A stretch of 64,000 bases of DNA, from NCBI GenBank assembly GCA_965198825.1, contig CBDAQB010000003.1:1736001-1800000 (forward strand), read 5' to 3'. A program made the position numbers and the translations under genes. A model generated the notes under the pieces. It saw only the letters and a program-made list of their open reading frames with translations, had not been told where the DNA came from and did no database searches. This document shows positions 17,443 to 26,100 of the stretch, one piece after another (the stretch's first letter is position 1; the number at the start of each line of letters is the position of its first letter). The DNA comes from BOG-908 sp965198825. GTDB lineage: Bacteria; Pseudomonadota; Alphaproteobacteria; Acetobacterales; Acetobacteraceae.

Positions 17443-19476
17443 CTAGTTTTCTACTTCTGCAAAATTGGCCACGACATCGATCGCCTGTTTGACGTGCGCG
17501 AGTAGCCTCAGGCGGTTCCCGCGCAGTGCAGGATCAGGGTCATTGACGGTGGTCGCTTCGAAAAATCGGTCGAGTGGCGTACGGAGCTTGGCCAACATGC
17601 CTGCCGCCCCGGAGAAGTCCTCGGCCTCGACCATCTTTGGCACGACATTCAACGTCGCAAGCGCATCATGGATGCCTTGCTCGGCTTCGGTTTTCAGAAG
17701 ATCAGGGCTGACTTCACCGCGGTGCGGGCCGTCCTTCTTGTCCTCGATGCGCAGGATGTTCGCGGCGCGCTTGTAGGCCGCCAGCAGGTCGCGGCCGTCA
17801 TCGGTGGCAAGCAGGCGCGCAACCTCTTCGGTGCGGGACAGCAGGCGGACGATATCGTCTTCCGCGCCGGCCGCACTGGCGGCTGCAAGCACGTCGTGGC
17901 GAGCGCCTTCTCCCCTCACCTGAACGCGCAGGCGCTCGAGGATGAAGGCGAGAACGTCGTCGGCAACCGCTGCCGTTGCCGCTGCCGCCAGAAGCGGGCG
18001 CAACGCAATGCGCAAGCGGTTCTCACGGATGATGCGTATGACGCCCAGGGCCGCACGGCGTAAGGCAAAGGGATCGCCTGAGCCTGTCGGTTTCTGGCCA
18101 ATGCCGAAGAAGCTCGTGAGCTGATCGAGCTTGTCGGCCAATGCGACGGCCACGGAGAGAGGTGCGCGAGGCGCCGGATCGGACACGCCCTTCGGCGCAT
18201 AATGATCGCGAACCGCCTCGGCAACGGCCGCATCCTCGCCGTCGTGCCGGGCGTAATAACCGCCCATGACACCTTGCAGCTCAGGAAACTCGCCGACCAT
18301 GCCGGTGGTGAGATCAGCCTTGCACAACAGCGCTGCGCGTTCGGCAAGTGCAGGGTCGGCGCCGATGGCGCGGGCGATCATGCCTGCCAGGGGGACGATC
18401 CGCCTTACGCGCGCACCCTGCGTACCCAGCTCGGCGTGAAAGACGATGCTGTCGAGCGCTGCGACTCTTTCCGCAAGCCTGGTGCGCCGGTCGAGATCCC
18501 AGAAGTGCCGCGCATCGGAGAAGCGCGCACGCAGCACGCGCTCGTTGCCTGCGACGATCGCGCAGCCGCCGTCAGGCGCTTCGATATTGGCGGCGAAGGC
18601 GAACCACGGCGCAACGCTGCCATCCTGATGGCGGGTGGCGAAATAGCGCTGATTGACGCGCATCGACACCTGCATGACTTCCGGCGGCAGGTCCATGTAG
18701 GCGTCATCTATGCGCCCCATGAGCGGCACAGGCCATTCAACCAGGCCGCAGACTTCATCGATGAGGCCAGGATCATCCACGATGGTAAGGTTCTGGCGGG
18801 CAGCGAGGTCGGTGATCCCGGCAGCGACCCGGGCGCGGCGTTCCTCCGCAGAGGCGATGACGTGGCGCTGTTCGAGCGAACGCTCCCAATCGTCCGCGCC
18901 ACGCACATGCACCGGCTCTGGCGACATGAAGCGGTGGCCTTCGGTGACGTCTGAGGAGACAAGGCGATGACCGTCGTCGGTCTCCGTCGCCAGCGTAAAC
19001 TCGACGATCCTGCCGTCGAGTATGCAAACTATACGGCGGAGAGGGCGCACCCAGGTGAAGGCGCTGGTGCCGCCCCAGCGCATGGATTTCGGCCAGGCAA
19101 ACCTGCGGAGCAGATCCGGCATGACGGAGGCGATAAGCTGTGCCGCGGGAACCGAAGGCGCGGATTTCTCCAGCACGTGAAAGCCGCCTTCCTCGCGCAA
19201 GGCATTCCGCGTAGCGGCATGTTTGCGCAGGAAGCCGGCGAGCGCCTGTTCCGGCGCACCGACTCGGGGACCACGCTCGACGCTGCTCGATGCAGGCACC
19301 GCGTCGGCAACCTGAGCGGCGACCGCGATGCGGCGCGGGCCGGAGAAATGCCGGATCGCGCTGGGGGAAAGCGCGGACAAGCTTTCGCGAAGCAGGCGCG
19401 CCAGTTCTTCGGCCGCCTTCACCTGCATGCGCGCGGGGATCTCCTCCGAAAAGAGCTCCAGAAAGAACGCCGGCAT
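17443..19476 (-). CDS. glyS: Glycyl-tRNA synthetase, beta subunit
   Basis: The 677-residue protein begins MPAFFLELFSEEIPARMQ, the classical GlyS start. The core has PKSMRWG and the HD-like segments, and the C-terminal DALR anticodon-binding domain includes FFEATTVNDPDPALRGNRLR. It joins GlyQ in an alpha2-beta2 enzyme that charges tRNA-Gly. Its ATG lies only 4 bp after the vapC stop, and the only A/G-rich candidate Shine-Dalgarno (AAGGA) lies within the final vapC codons. Its translation may therefore depend on vapC being translated. glyQ is 1.5 kb upstream rather than adjacent. Confidence 0.97.
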   Translation of the reverse strand: MPAFFLELFSEEIPARMQVKAAEELARLLRESLSALSPSAIRHFSGPRRIAVAAQVADAVPASSSVERGPRVGAPEQALAGFLRKHAATRNALREEGGFHVLEKSAPSVPAAQLIASVMPDLLRRFAWPKSMRWGGTSAFTWVRPLRRIVCILDGRIVEFTLATETDDGHRLVSSDVTEGHRFMSPEPVHVRGADDWERSLEQRHVIASAEERRARVAAGITDLAARQNLTIVDDPGLIDEVCGLVEWPVPLMGRIDDAYMDLPPEVMQVSMRVNQRYFATRHQDGSVAPWFAFAANIEAPDGGCAIVAGNERVLRARFSDARHFWDLDRRTRLAERVAALDSIVFHAELGTQGARVRRIVPLAGMIARAIGADPALAERAALLCKADLTTGMVGEFPELQGVMGGYYARHDGEDAAVAEAVRDHYAPKGVSDPAPRAPLSVAVALADKLDQLTSFFGIGQKPTGSGDPFALRRAALGVIRIIRENRLRIALRPLLAAAATAAVADDVLAFILERLRVQVRGEGARHDVLAAASAAGAEDDIVRLLSRTEEVARLLATDDGRDLLAAYKRAANILRIEDKKDGPHRGEVSPDLLKTEAEQGIHDALATLNVVPKMVEAEDFSGAAGMLAKLRTPLDRFFEATTVNDPDPALRGNRLRLLAHVKQAIDVVANFAEVEN

Positions 19477-19480
19477 GATC

Positions 19481-19879
19481 TCAGATATCCTTCAGGGCGG
19501 GTTCGATGTCCGTGCGGGCGAATCCATCGCCGACGAAAAGCAGAGCGTCCGCCTCCGTCTTTGCCAGCGCGTAAGCAAAGCAGTCGCCGAAATCGAGACG
19601 GGCGGAGTGTTTGTGGCGGCCGAAATAGCGCCAGGCGCCACGCGCGGCATCGGCCTGCTCGACGCTGACAGGTACGATCTCGATGCCGGCGGTGCGTACG
19701 AATTCATCCAGGCGCAGGCTGGCAATACGCCCGCCGCGCTCTTCCACGATCATCGCGAGTTCGAGCCAATTGGCGGCCGACATGCGCGGGTTCGACGCAT
19801 CGACGATGGTTTCCAGCAAGCGCGGTGCATTGTCTTCGCCGAGGAGCACGGCAAGCAATGCCGACGTATCGATGATCAT
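19481..19879 (-). CDS. vapC: VapC-type PIN-domain ribonuclease toxin
   Basis: From ATG 19879 it begins MIIDTSALLAVLLGED, the canonical PIN start with the first catalytic Asp. An upstream in-frame ATG at 19906 would add nine residues and overlap vapB by 23 bp. Later acidic residues fall in DFGDCFAYALAKT and LLFVGDGFARTDI, completing the Asp/Glu cluster. The protein has about 132 residues, usual for VapC. Such toxins cleave tRNA or rRNA at specific sites and are neutralised by VapB. It sits directly upstream of glyS (4-bp gap). Confidence 0.92.
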   Translation of the reverse strand: MIIDTSALLAVLLGEDNAPRLLETIVDASNPRMSAANWLELAMIVEERGGRIASLRLDEFVRTAGIEIVPVSVEQADAARGAWRYFGRHKHSARLDFGDCFAYALAKTEADALLFVGDGFARTDIEPALKDI

Positions 19880-19883
19880 GGCA

Positions 19884-20141
19884 TCATCGCGGGTGGCCGG
19901 TTTCATCGTAGAGCCAAGCGTGTGAAGCCCCTTCGGGCACGCGGAGGCTGGCGCGCATCTCGGCGGCGAGTGCCTGCAGGCGGGACAAGCGAAGCGCGCG
20001 GTCGCGCGAGCGCTGCTCGCGCTCCAACCGCTCGCGCAGGGCCTCGGTCACCGCGCCGGTGAGGCTTTCGCCGGTGAGCGCCGAGAGCGCGGTCGCCAGG
20101 CGGTAGCCATCCTCGCTCTTGATGTTCAACTGATTGGCCAA
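19884..20141 (-). CDS. vapB: VapB-type antitoxin
   Basis: I start it at TTG 20141, which gives (M)ANQLNIKSEDGYRLATAL, a close match to the usual VapB N-terminus of this subgroup. An in-frame ATG at 20192 would add 17 residues that read through the putative operator and look non-conserved. The N-terminal half is the short DNA-binding domain. The basic/helical middle (LRERLEREQRSRDRALRL) and the C-terminal WLYDETG tail would wrap the toxin. Four bases separate its stop from vapC ATG 19879. Confidence 0.82.
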   Translation of the reverse strand: MANQLNIKSEDGYRLATALSALTGESLTGAVTEALRERLEREQRSRDRALRLSRLQALAAEMRASLRVPEGASHAWLYDETGHPR

Positions 20142-20154
20142 GCGCTCATCCGAC

Positions 20155-20185
20155 CGTGGTAGAAAGCTTCCGTGTCGTGGTAGAA
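20155..20185. promoter_or_regulatory. Candidate vapBC operator: 21-bp-spaced direct repeat
   Basis: CGTGGTAGAA occurs at 20155-20164 and again at 20176-20185, exactly 21 bp (two helical turns) apart, just upstream of the proposed vapB TTG start. VapB-VapC complexes usually bind repeated sites upstream of their own operon, so this is a good operator candidate. If translation began at ATG 20192 the repeats would instead be coding. Confidence 0.5.
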
Positions 20186-20239
20186 CTAGCATCGCAGGGG
20201 CAGCTTGTCACCTCCCGTGGATAGCTTAGGGAGATTGCC

Positions 20240-20956
20240 ATGCCGGCGCTTCCGCTCTTCCTCGACACTCCGTTCATGCACACGCTGGTGGCCTTAGGCG
20301 CCGCTTTCGTCCTCGGAACGGCGATCGGCTTCGAGCGGCAGTGGCGGCAGCGGACCGCGGGGTTGCGGACCAACGTTCTGGTCACCGTCGGCGCCGCGGC
20401 CTTCGCCGACCTCGGGCTCCGGCTGCTGGGGGCTGAAGGCGCCACGCGCATCATCGCCTATGTGGTCTCAGGCATCGGCTTCCTCGGCGCCGGCGTGATC
20501 ATGAAGGATGGCACCACCATCCGCGGCCTCAATACGGCAGCGACCCTGTGGTGCTCGGCGGCCGTGGGCACGTTCGCCGGCGCTGGACTCCCAGGCGAGG
20601 CGGCAGCGCTGACAATGTTCGTGCTGGCGGGCAATACGCTGCTTCGGCCGCTGGTGAACTGGGTCAACCGCCTGCCGATTACCGAGACCATGACAGAGGC
20701 CGAATACAGCGTCCACGTGGTTTGCGCGCCGGACGCTGTATCGGACGTGCGGGACCTGCTGGATGCCGAACTGGAGCTCGCCAACTACCCCGTGCGTTCG
20801 GTCGAGACGGTTTCCGACACGCTGGAGCATGTCGAGCTCGCGGCGATCCTCGTGCCGACCACAGCCGCCGCGGCTGAGCTCGATGCCGTGGTGGATGCGC
20901 TGCACCGGTCGGATCTCGTGCAATCCGCGACCTGGACGGTCGGCACCACCCACTAG
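20240..20956 (+). CDS. MgtC/SapB family membrane protein
   Basis: The protein has 238 residues. The MgtC core has four to five TM helices (about 10-130) with AIGFERQWRQRTAGLRTN and VVSGIGFLGAGVIMK, the signature of the family. A C-terminal ACT-like soluble domain follows (about 150-235, YSVHVVCAPDAVSDVRDLL). MgtC proteins are tied to Mg homeostasis and inhibition of F1Fo ATPase in pathogens; role here unknown. It runs opposite to its neighbours and its stop overlaps the glyQ stop by 3 bp. With vapBC it splits glyQ from glyS. Confidence 0.9.
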   Translation: MPALPLFLDTPFMHTLVALGAAFVLGTAIGFERQWRQRTAGLRTNVLVTVGAAAFADLGLRLLGAEGATRIIAYVVSGIGFLGAGVIMKDGTTIRGLNTAATLWCSAAVGTFAGAGLPGEAAALTMFVLAGNTLLRPLVNWVNRLPITETMTEAEYSVHVVCAPDAVSDVRDLLDAELELANYPVRSVETVSDTLEHVELAAILVPTTAAAAELDAVVDALHRSDLVQSATWTVGTTH

Positions 20957-21834
20957 GCGGCTACGGCCGCCGTCTCACCGGCGAGCCAGGCCTCGCAGCA
21001 GGCCTTCGCCAGGGTGCGCACCCGGCCGATATAGGCGGCGCGTTCGGCCACGCTGATCACCCCACGGGCGTCCAGCAGGTTGAACAGATGGCTGGCCTTG
21101 ATGCACTGGTCATAAGCCGGCAACGCCAGCGACCGTGCGACCAGGGCAGCGCATTCCGCCTCGGCATCCACGAAATGCCGCTGCAGGAGACCAACATCGG
21201 CAAATTCGAAGTTGTAGGCGCTGTATTCGCGTTCCGCGCGAAGGAACACGTCGCCGTAGCTCACGCCTGCGCCGTTGAAGTCGAGGTCGTAAACGCTCTC
21301 GACTCCCTGCACATACATCGCCAGGCGCTCGAGCCCGTAGGTGAATTCGGCGGAAGGAAGCGTCACGGCAATGCCGCCGACCTGCTGGAAATAGGTGAAC
21401 TGCGTCACCTCCATGCCGTCGCACCAAACCTCCCAGCCGAGGCCCCAGGCGCCTAGAGTCGGGCTTTCCCAGTCATCCTCCACGAAGCGGAAATCATGCA
21501 ACGACGTGTCGATGCCGATGGCGCGGTAGCTCTCGAGAAGAAGCGCCTGCGCATCGGGCGGGCTCGGCTTCATGATCGCCTGATACTGATAGTAATGCTG
21601 CAGCCGGTTGGGGTTTTCGCCATAGCGGCCGTCGCTCGGGCGCCGGCAAGGCTGCACGTAAGCCGCGCGCCAAGGCGTCGCGCCAAGGGCGCGCAAGGTC
21701 GTCGCCGGATGGAACGTGCCCGCGCCCATTTCGATATCGTAAGGCTGCAGGATGACGCAGCCCTGCTTCGCCCAGAAGGCGTGCAGGCGCAGGATGATCT
21801 CCTGGAAACTCGGCTTGGCGTTGAGCGTGTCCAT
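20953..21834 (-). CDS. glyQ: Glycyl-tRNA synthetase, alpha subunit
   Basis: The start is ATG 21834 with AGGGGCAAG upstream, giving 293 residues (MDTLNAKPSFQEIILRLHAFW...). The class II catalytic core is obvious: QPYDIEMGAGTFHP, YVQPCRRPSDGRYGENPNR and LGAWGLGWEVW. It partners GlyS. It converges on, and overlaps by its stop, the mgtC-like gene. The longer frame back to 21984 has no family match and is rejected. Confidence 0.97.
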   Translation of the reverse strand: MDTLNAKPSFQEIILRLHAFWAKQGCVILQPYDIEMGAGTFHPATTLRALGATPWRAAYVQPCRRPSDGRYGENPNRLQHYYQYQAIMKPSPPDAQALLLESYRAIGIDTSLHDFRFVEDDWESPTLGAWGLGWEVWCDGMEVTQFTYFQQVGGIAVTLPSAEFTYGLERLAMYVQGVESVYDLDFNGAGVSYGDVFLRAEREYSAYNFEFADVGLLQRHFVDAEAECAALVARSLALPAYDQCIKASHLFNLLDARGVISVAERAAYIGRVRTLAKACCEAWLAGETAAVAA

Positions 21835-21929
21835 TGACTTGCCCCTGTTCCGGCGGAAAAGGGTCCCATGTTCGAGGCGCGGTCTGAATGCGGCGCACCA
21901 TACAGCGGGCAAGGGGCCATACAAGATCG

Positions 21930-22301
21930 ATGCGGCGCAGGGATTACATCGGCTTCGGCGTGGTGGTGGCGGCAACTGCCGCACTCATCGCCTACCGCTA
22001 CGCCTTCATAGAGCCGCGCGCGTGGGGCGCCATCTGCGCAGCGGCGCACCCTCCGCTGGCCTGCCTGCCGCGCGCCGGCCTGATCTGGCTGCAGCGATAC
22101 TACCTGTGGGGCGGCATCGCCCTGGCGCTCGGACTTTGGGCCTTCGCCTGGGGAGCACCCTTCGCCATTCAGGTGGCAGCCGTGGTGATCGGCATCGCCG
22201 GCATCGAGAATTACAACGCCACTTGGGGTGCGATCGGCGCGGCGCTGGGAGCCTGGGCCTGGCTTAGGCGGGAAGACGGAAGGAAGCATGTTCTTTTTTG
22301 A
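21930..22301 (+). CDS. Small hypothetical membrane protein ending inside a repeat
   Basis: From ATG 21930 the 123-residue protein begins MRRRDYIGFGVVVAATAAL. It has about three to four hydrophobic segments with an Ala-rich C-terminal stretch. An upstream in-frame ATG at 21888 is possible. The last three residues and the TGA stop come from family A repeat copy 4 (from 22291), so the repeat has supplied the stop codon. Family not recognised. It is divergent from glyQ. Confidence 0.65.
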   Translation: MRRRDYIGFGVVVAATAALIAYRYAFIEPRAWGAICAAAHPPLACLPRAGLIWLQRYYLWGGIALALGLWAFAWGAPFAIQVAAVVIGIAGIENYNATWGAIGAALGAWAWLRREDGRKHVLF

Positions 22302-22400
22302 AAAAAAGAACCAAAAAACTTTTGCGAGTCTGGGCTGGGATTGGGGATAGGCCGGGCCCAAAGGGATAGAAGTTTTTTGCTTCTTTTTTCAAAAAAGAAG
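22291..22400 (-). repeat. Family A intergenic inverted repeat, copy 4
   Basis: GAACC left and GCTTC right (- orientation). The outer flanks GGAAGCATG and TGCTTCC extend the inverted repeat. It starts inside the 3' end of the small membrane protein gene and ends 15 bp before the TagF-like ATG, so it also forms the TagF leader. Confidence 0.9.
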
Positions 22401-22415
22401 TGCTTCCTCCCTTTC

Positions 22416-23051
22416 ATGACTGGCAACATCGCAACCCCCTGCGGCTTCTTCGGCAAGCTGCCGTGCCGCGGAGACTTCGTGGAGCGGCGGCTGGACCGCG
22501 GCTTTTGCAGCGCGTTCGACACCTGGCTGCAGGCATCTATCCTCGCAAGCAAATCCCAGCTCGGCGAGGCATGGCTGCCGGCGTATCTGGAAGCGCCACT
22601 ATGGCGCTTTGCCATCGAAGCCGGCGTGTGCGGAGCGCGCACAACGGTCGGCGTCATGATGGCGAGCGTGGATCGCGTGGGCCGCTATTACCCGCTCACC
22701 ATCGCCAGTCATCTTGCAATCCCCTGCCCTGTCAGCGACCTGGCGGTCTCCCTCGACGAGTGGTTTCTCCGTGTGGAAGAGCAAGCAGTCGCAGCCCTGG
22801 AGGATGATTGCAGCTTCGAAGGGTTCGATGCGGGCGTAAGCGCAATCGGCGCGCCGGTGCCTGGCTCGAGCACGCGGACCGGGAAAGCACAAAGTTTGTG
22901 GTGGGCGGCTTCTCCTGACATTTCCGCGCTTATGGTGAACGGATTACCTGAGGCTGAGCGGTTTTCCGGGTTTCTTCAGGAAGACAGCACGTTCTTTTTT
23001 GAAAAAAAGAACCAAAAAACTTTTACCACCTGGCTCCGTGAACATTCATAA
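22416..23051 (+). CDS. TagF-like type VI secretion-associated protein, isolated, repeat-derived C-terminus
   Basis: The 211-residue product begins MTGNIATPCGFFGKLPCRGDFVERRL. The FGKLPxRGDF motif marks the TagF domain (type VI secretion-associated protein, BMA_A0400 family), and GVMMASVDRVGRYYPL and SLWW segments also fit. TagF normally represses type VI assembly post-translationally. No other type VI gene is in this window. From about residue 193 the frame enters family A repeat copy 5 (22992 on) and reads FFFEKKNQKTF before its stop. The natural C-terminus may therefore be lost. Possibly a remnant. Confidence 0.8.
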   Translation: MTGNIATPCGFFGKLPCRGDFVERRLDRGFCSAFDTWLQASILASKSQLGEAWLPAYLEAPLWRFAIEAGVCGARTTVGVMMASVDRVGRYYPLTIASHLAIPCPVSDLAVSLDEWFLRVEEQAVAALEDDCSFEGFDAGVSAIGAPVPGSSTRTGKAQSLWWAASPDISALMVNGLPEAERFSGFLQEDSTFFFEKKNQKTFTTWLREHS

Positions 23052-23102
23052 GCCCGGCCCAAACTCGTAAAAGTTTTTTGCTTCTTTTTTTCAAAAAAGA
23101 AG
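22992..23102 (-). repeat. Family A intergenic inverted repeat, copy 5
   Basis: GAACC left and GCTTC right (- orientation). The left half is translated as the tail of the TagF-like gene. The right end lies 10 nt from the stop of the convergent glycosyltransferase gene. Confidence 0.9.
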
Positions 23103-23112
23103 TCCTTTCTTC

Positions 23113-26100
23113 CTAAGCCACCGTAAAGTCAAACCGCTCCTTGGCAAAGTTAGGGTTGAAATAGGGATCATTCTCCATATACCGCGCCCAGCGCGCGACG
23201 AAGCGGCGGCGTTCGTCGGCGCTTTGGGTGGAGCGTTTGGCCGAACGGCCCTCGAAGTGAAAGAGTTGTGCGTAGGGGGTGTATACGACGCGGAACCCGC
23301 GGTCGATGATCCTCAGGCACAGGTCGGTATCGTTGAAGTCCAGGGCGAACGACTCATCGAGGCCGTTGGCGAGAGAGAGCACGCTCTTGCGCGTGGCGAG
23401 GCAGGCGCCTGTGACGGCGGAATAGTTGCGTATGAGGTGGGTAAAGCCGTTGTAGCCGATGAAGTCGCCTGGAAAAGAGTGATAGACATGTGCGCTGCCG
23501 CCGTTCACCCCGATGACGCAGCCGACGTGTTGCACGGTGCCGTCGGCGTGGAAGAGGCGGGCGCCAACCGCACCGATTTCCGGATCCTGCGAGATTTCAA
23601 GGAGACTGGTGAGCCAGTCATCGTTGATGACCTCCATATCGTCGTTGAGCAGGACGAGATGTTCGGTGCGGCAGGCGCGTACGGCAAAATTGGCTTTGGC
23701 GGCGTAGTTAAAGGGGATGGTTGCGCCGGTGAAGTTCTCCACGCGCACGCCTAGGGCCTGGAAGCGCTCCAGTTGCTCTTCGGAGAGTTTGGAGTTGTCC
23801 ACGACCAGAACTTCGTAGTTGCGGTAGGCAGTGCGCCGGAGGATGGAATCCACCATGTTATCGACCATATGAAATCGGCCGCGGCCTTCGAGTTCCAGTT
23901 CGGTGTTGTTGGTAAGGATGATGAGGGTGACGCGCGGGTTACCGAGAACGCGCCTGCGTACCCGGAAGGTGCCTGGGAGAAGGCCAGCTTCGACCCAGGC
24001 ACTTGCGCCATGCCGGGCTTTCACGTGGTCCTGCAAGGCGCGGAAACCGGCTTCGAGCGCGTAGGGCTTGGCGTCCACGACGGCGGCGGCGGAGCCTTCG
24101 ACGGCGCGCCAATGGTAGAGGGATTTCTGAATGTGGTGGACGTGCTGCGTGCGGCGCGAGAGGCGGAGCATGAGGTCGTAATCCTGCGCTCCTGAGTACT
24201 CCTGACGGAAGCCGCCGAGTTCGAGAAACAGGCGCTTGCGCACGACGAGCATGTGCAGCACGTACATGACGGATTCGAGATGCTCGGGAGACCAGTCCGG
24301 CTTGAAATAGGTGTCGATGAGGTGGCCTTGTTCGTCGATCTTGTCCTCGTCGGTGTAGAGGACATCAATCGAGGAATCGGCGAAAAGGGCGCGTGCGACT
24401 TCCAGCAGCGCGTCGCGGTGGAGTTCGTCATCGTTGTCGAGCATGGCGATGAACTCGCCGCTTGCCATTTCGACTGCGATGTTCGAGGCGCCGGCGATGC
24501 CCTGGTTCTGCGTCAGGGTGCGTATGCGAACCCGCGGGTCGATGCCTTGCAGAGCGCCGAGCGTGGCCAGCGTTTCGGGATCGGTGGAAGCATCGTCGCA
24601 GAGGCAAAGTTCCCAGAACGGATAGCTCTGCGCCATGACCGAGAGAATGCAGGCTTTAAGGAACGCTGCAGGAACGTTGTAAACGGGTGTAATGAGGCTG
24701 ATGACAGGGCGGCGGTTGCCGAGCGACGTAATGGCCTGTTTCTGCGCGGGCGAGAGGTTGGCAACGGGCGCCGCGCCGATCATGCCGCGTGTGCGGCCGA
24801 ACCATGCCAGGAACGGCGGCAGGTCGGCGGCCAATCCGATGGCGTGAAGACGCTGGCGGATGTCCTGGCCAATGCGCGTGGGGCTGAAGTTTTCGCGCAT
24901 GCGCAGCGCACCGGCCTGGCCGCGGGCCCAGGCTTCGGCCTGGTTCTCGTGGACTCGGCGGAACTGCGCAACGAGGCTGCCGCGGTCAGGGTCGGCCCAG
25001 ATGGCGTGCGGCTTGTAGGGGCCAACCTCCGTCTCGATTTCGATGAGGCGGTAGTCGATCGGGTAGCCCACGCTCTCGTCGAAGAACTCCAGATTGCCGG
25101 AGTATCCTGTCGCAATTACGGGTTTTCCAAGGGCGAGGAACTCGGCGATGTTCAGCCCGAAGCCTTCGCTGCGATGAGCCGAGACGAAGCAGTCGCAGGC
25201 GGCGCGCAGAAGCGACATGTCCGGCTCGCAAAGCCTCTCGGCAATGACGAGAACGTTCTCGGCGCCGCGCAATGCCTGGGTGAGCTGGCGGGTGATGGCC
25301 GGGTCCACGGCGGTGGCGTGGAATTTGATCACGAGAAAAACGCTGGCGTCCGGCGCAAAAGCTTCGCGGAAGGCGTCGACCACCAGGCGCGGGTTCTTGC
25401 GCGCGGCGGTGCTGCCTACGTCGAAAGCGACGAGGAAAACCAACCGGTCGTGCGGGATGCCGAACATGTCCCTGCCCTGCGCGGCCGGCGGATTGGTGAC
25501 TTCGACAGGGAGGCGGATCTTGTGAACGGGAACCGGCGAGGATGCGCCGATGCTTTGCAACTCGAATTCGCTGTTGGTCCAGACTTCGTCGAGAGGAGCG
25601 AAACTGCCGTGCCAGTCCGAGCGGAAAGCGGCAAGTTCCCAGGCCCAGACCGCAATGTTGTAGGTGTCGTCGAAAAAGCCCTCGGGATAGAGGGCGGTCA
25701 GCCGGGCGATCTGGTCCGCATTTGCAAGGATGAGGTTGGTGCGGAATTCGGCGGGACGAGCGCGTTCGGCCGGCGTGATGCGTGCCTTGCCGCCTGTGAC
25801 ATCAAACGGGTGCAATTGCAGGGGAATGCCGGTCGTGAGGAGCGCGGCAAGCAGATTGCGGGCTGCGGTGCCGAGGCCGCTGGTGGCGCCGAATGGGCCA
25901 AACACGTTGATGCCGAAAGGTTTCGCCAGCACCTCGGCCGGCCGCGCGCGCCAGGAGCCGAAGGGAGCGATGCCGGTGCCGACCCGCGCTTCCAGGCGGC
26001 CGTGATGCACCCAGTGATGCAGGGCGGCTTCGTGGCTGTTGCCCAGCCGCTCGCGCACGTCCGGATAAAGCAGGAGGTAGCTCTCGGCGTCGAACCGGCT

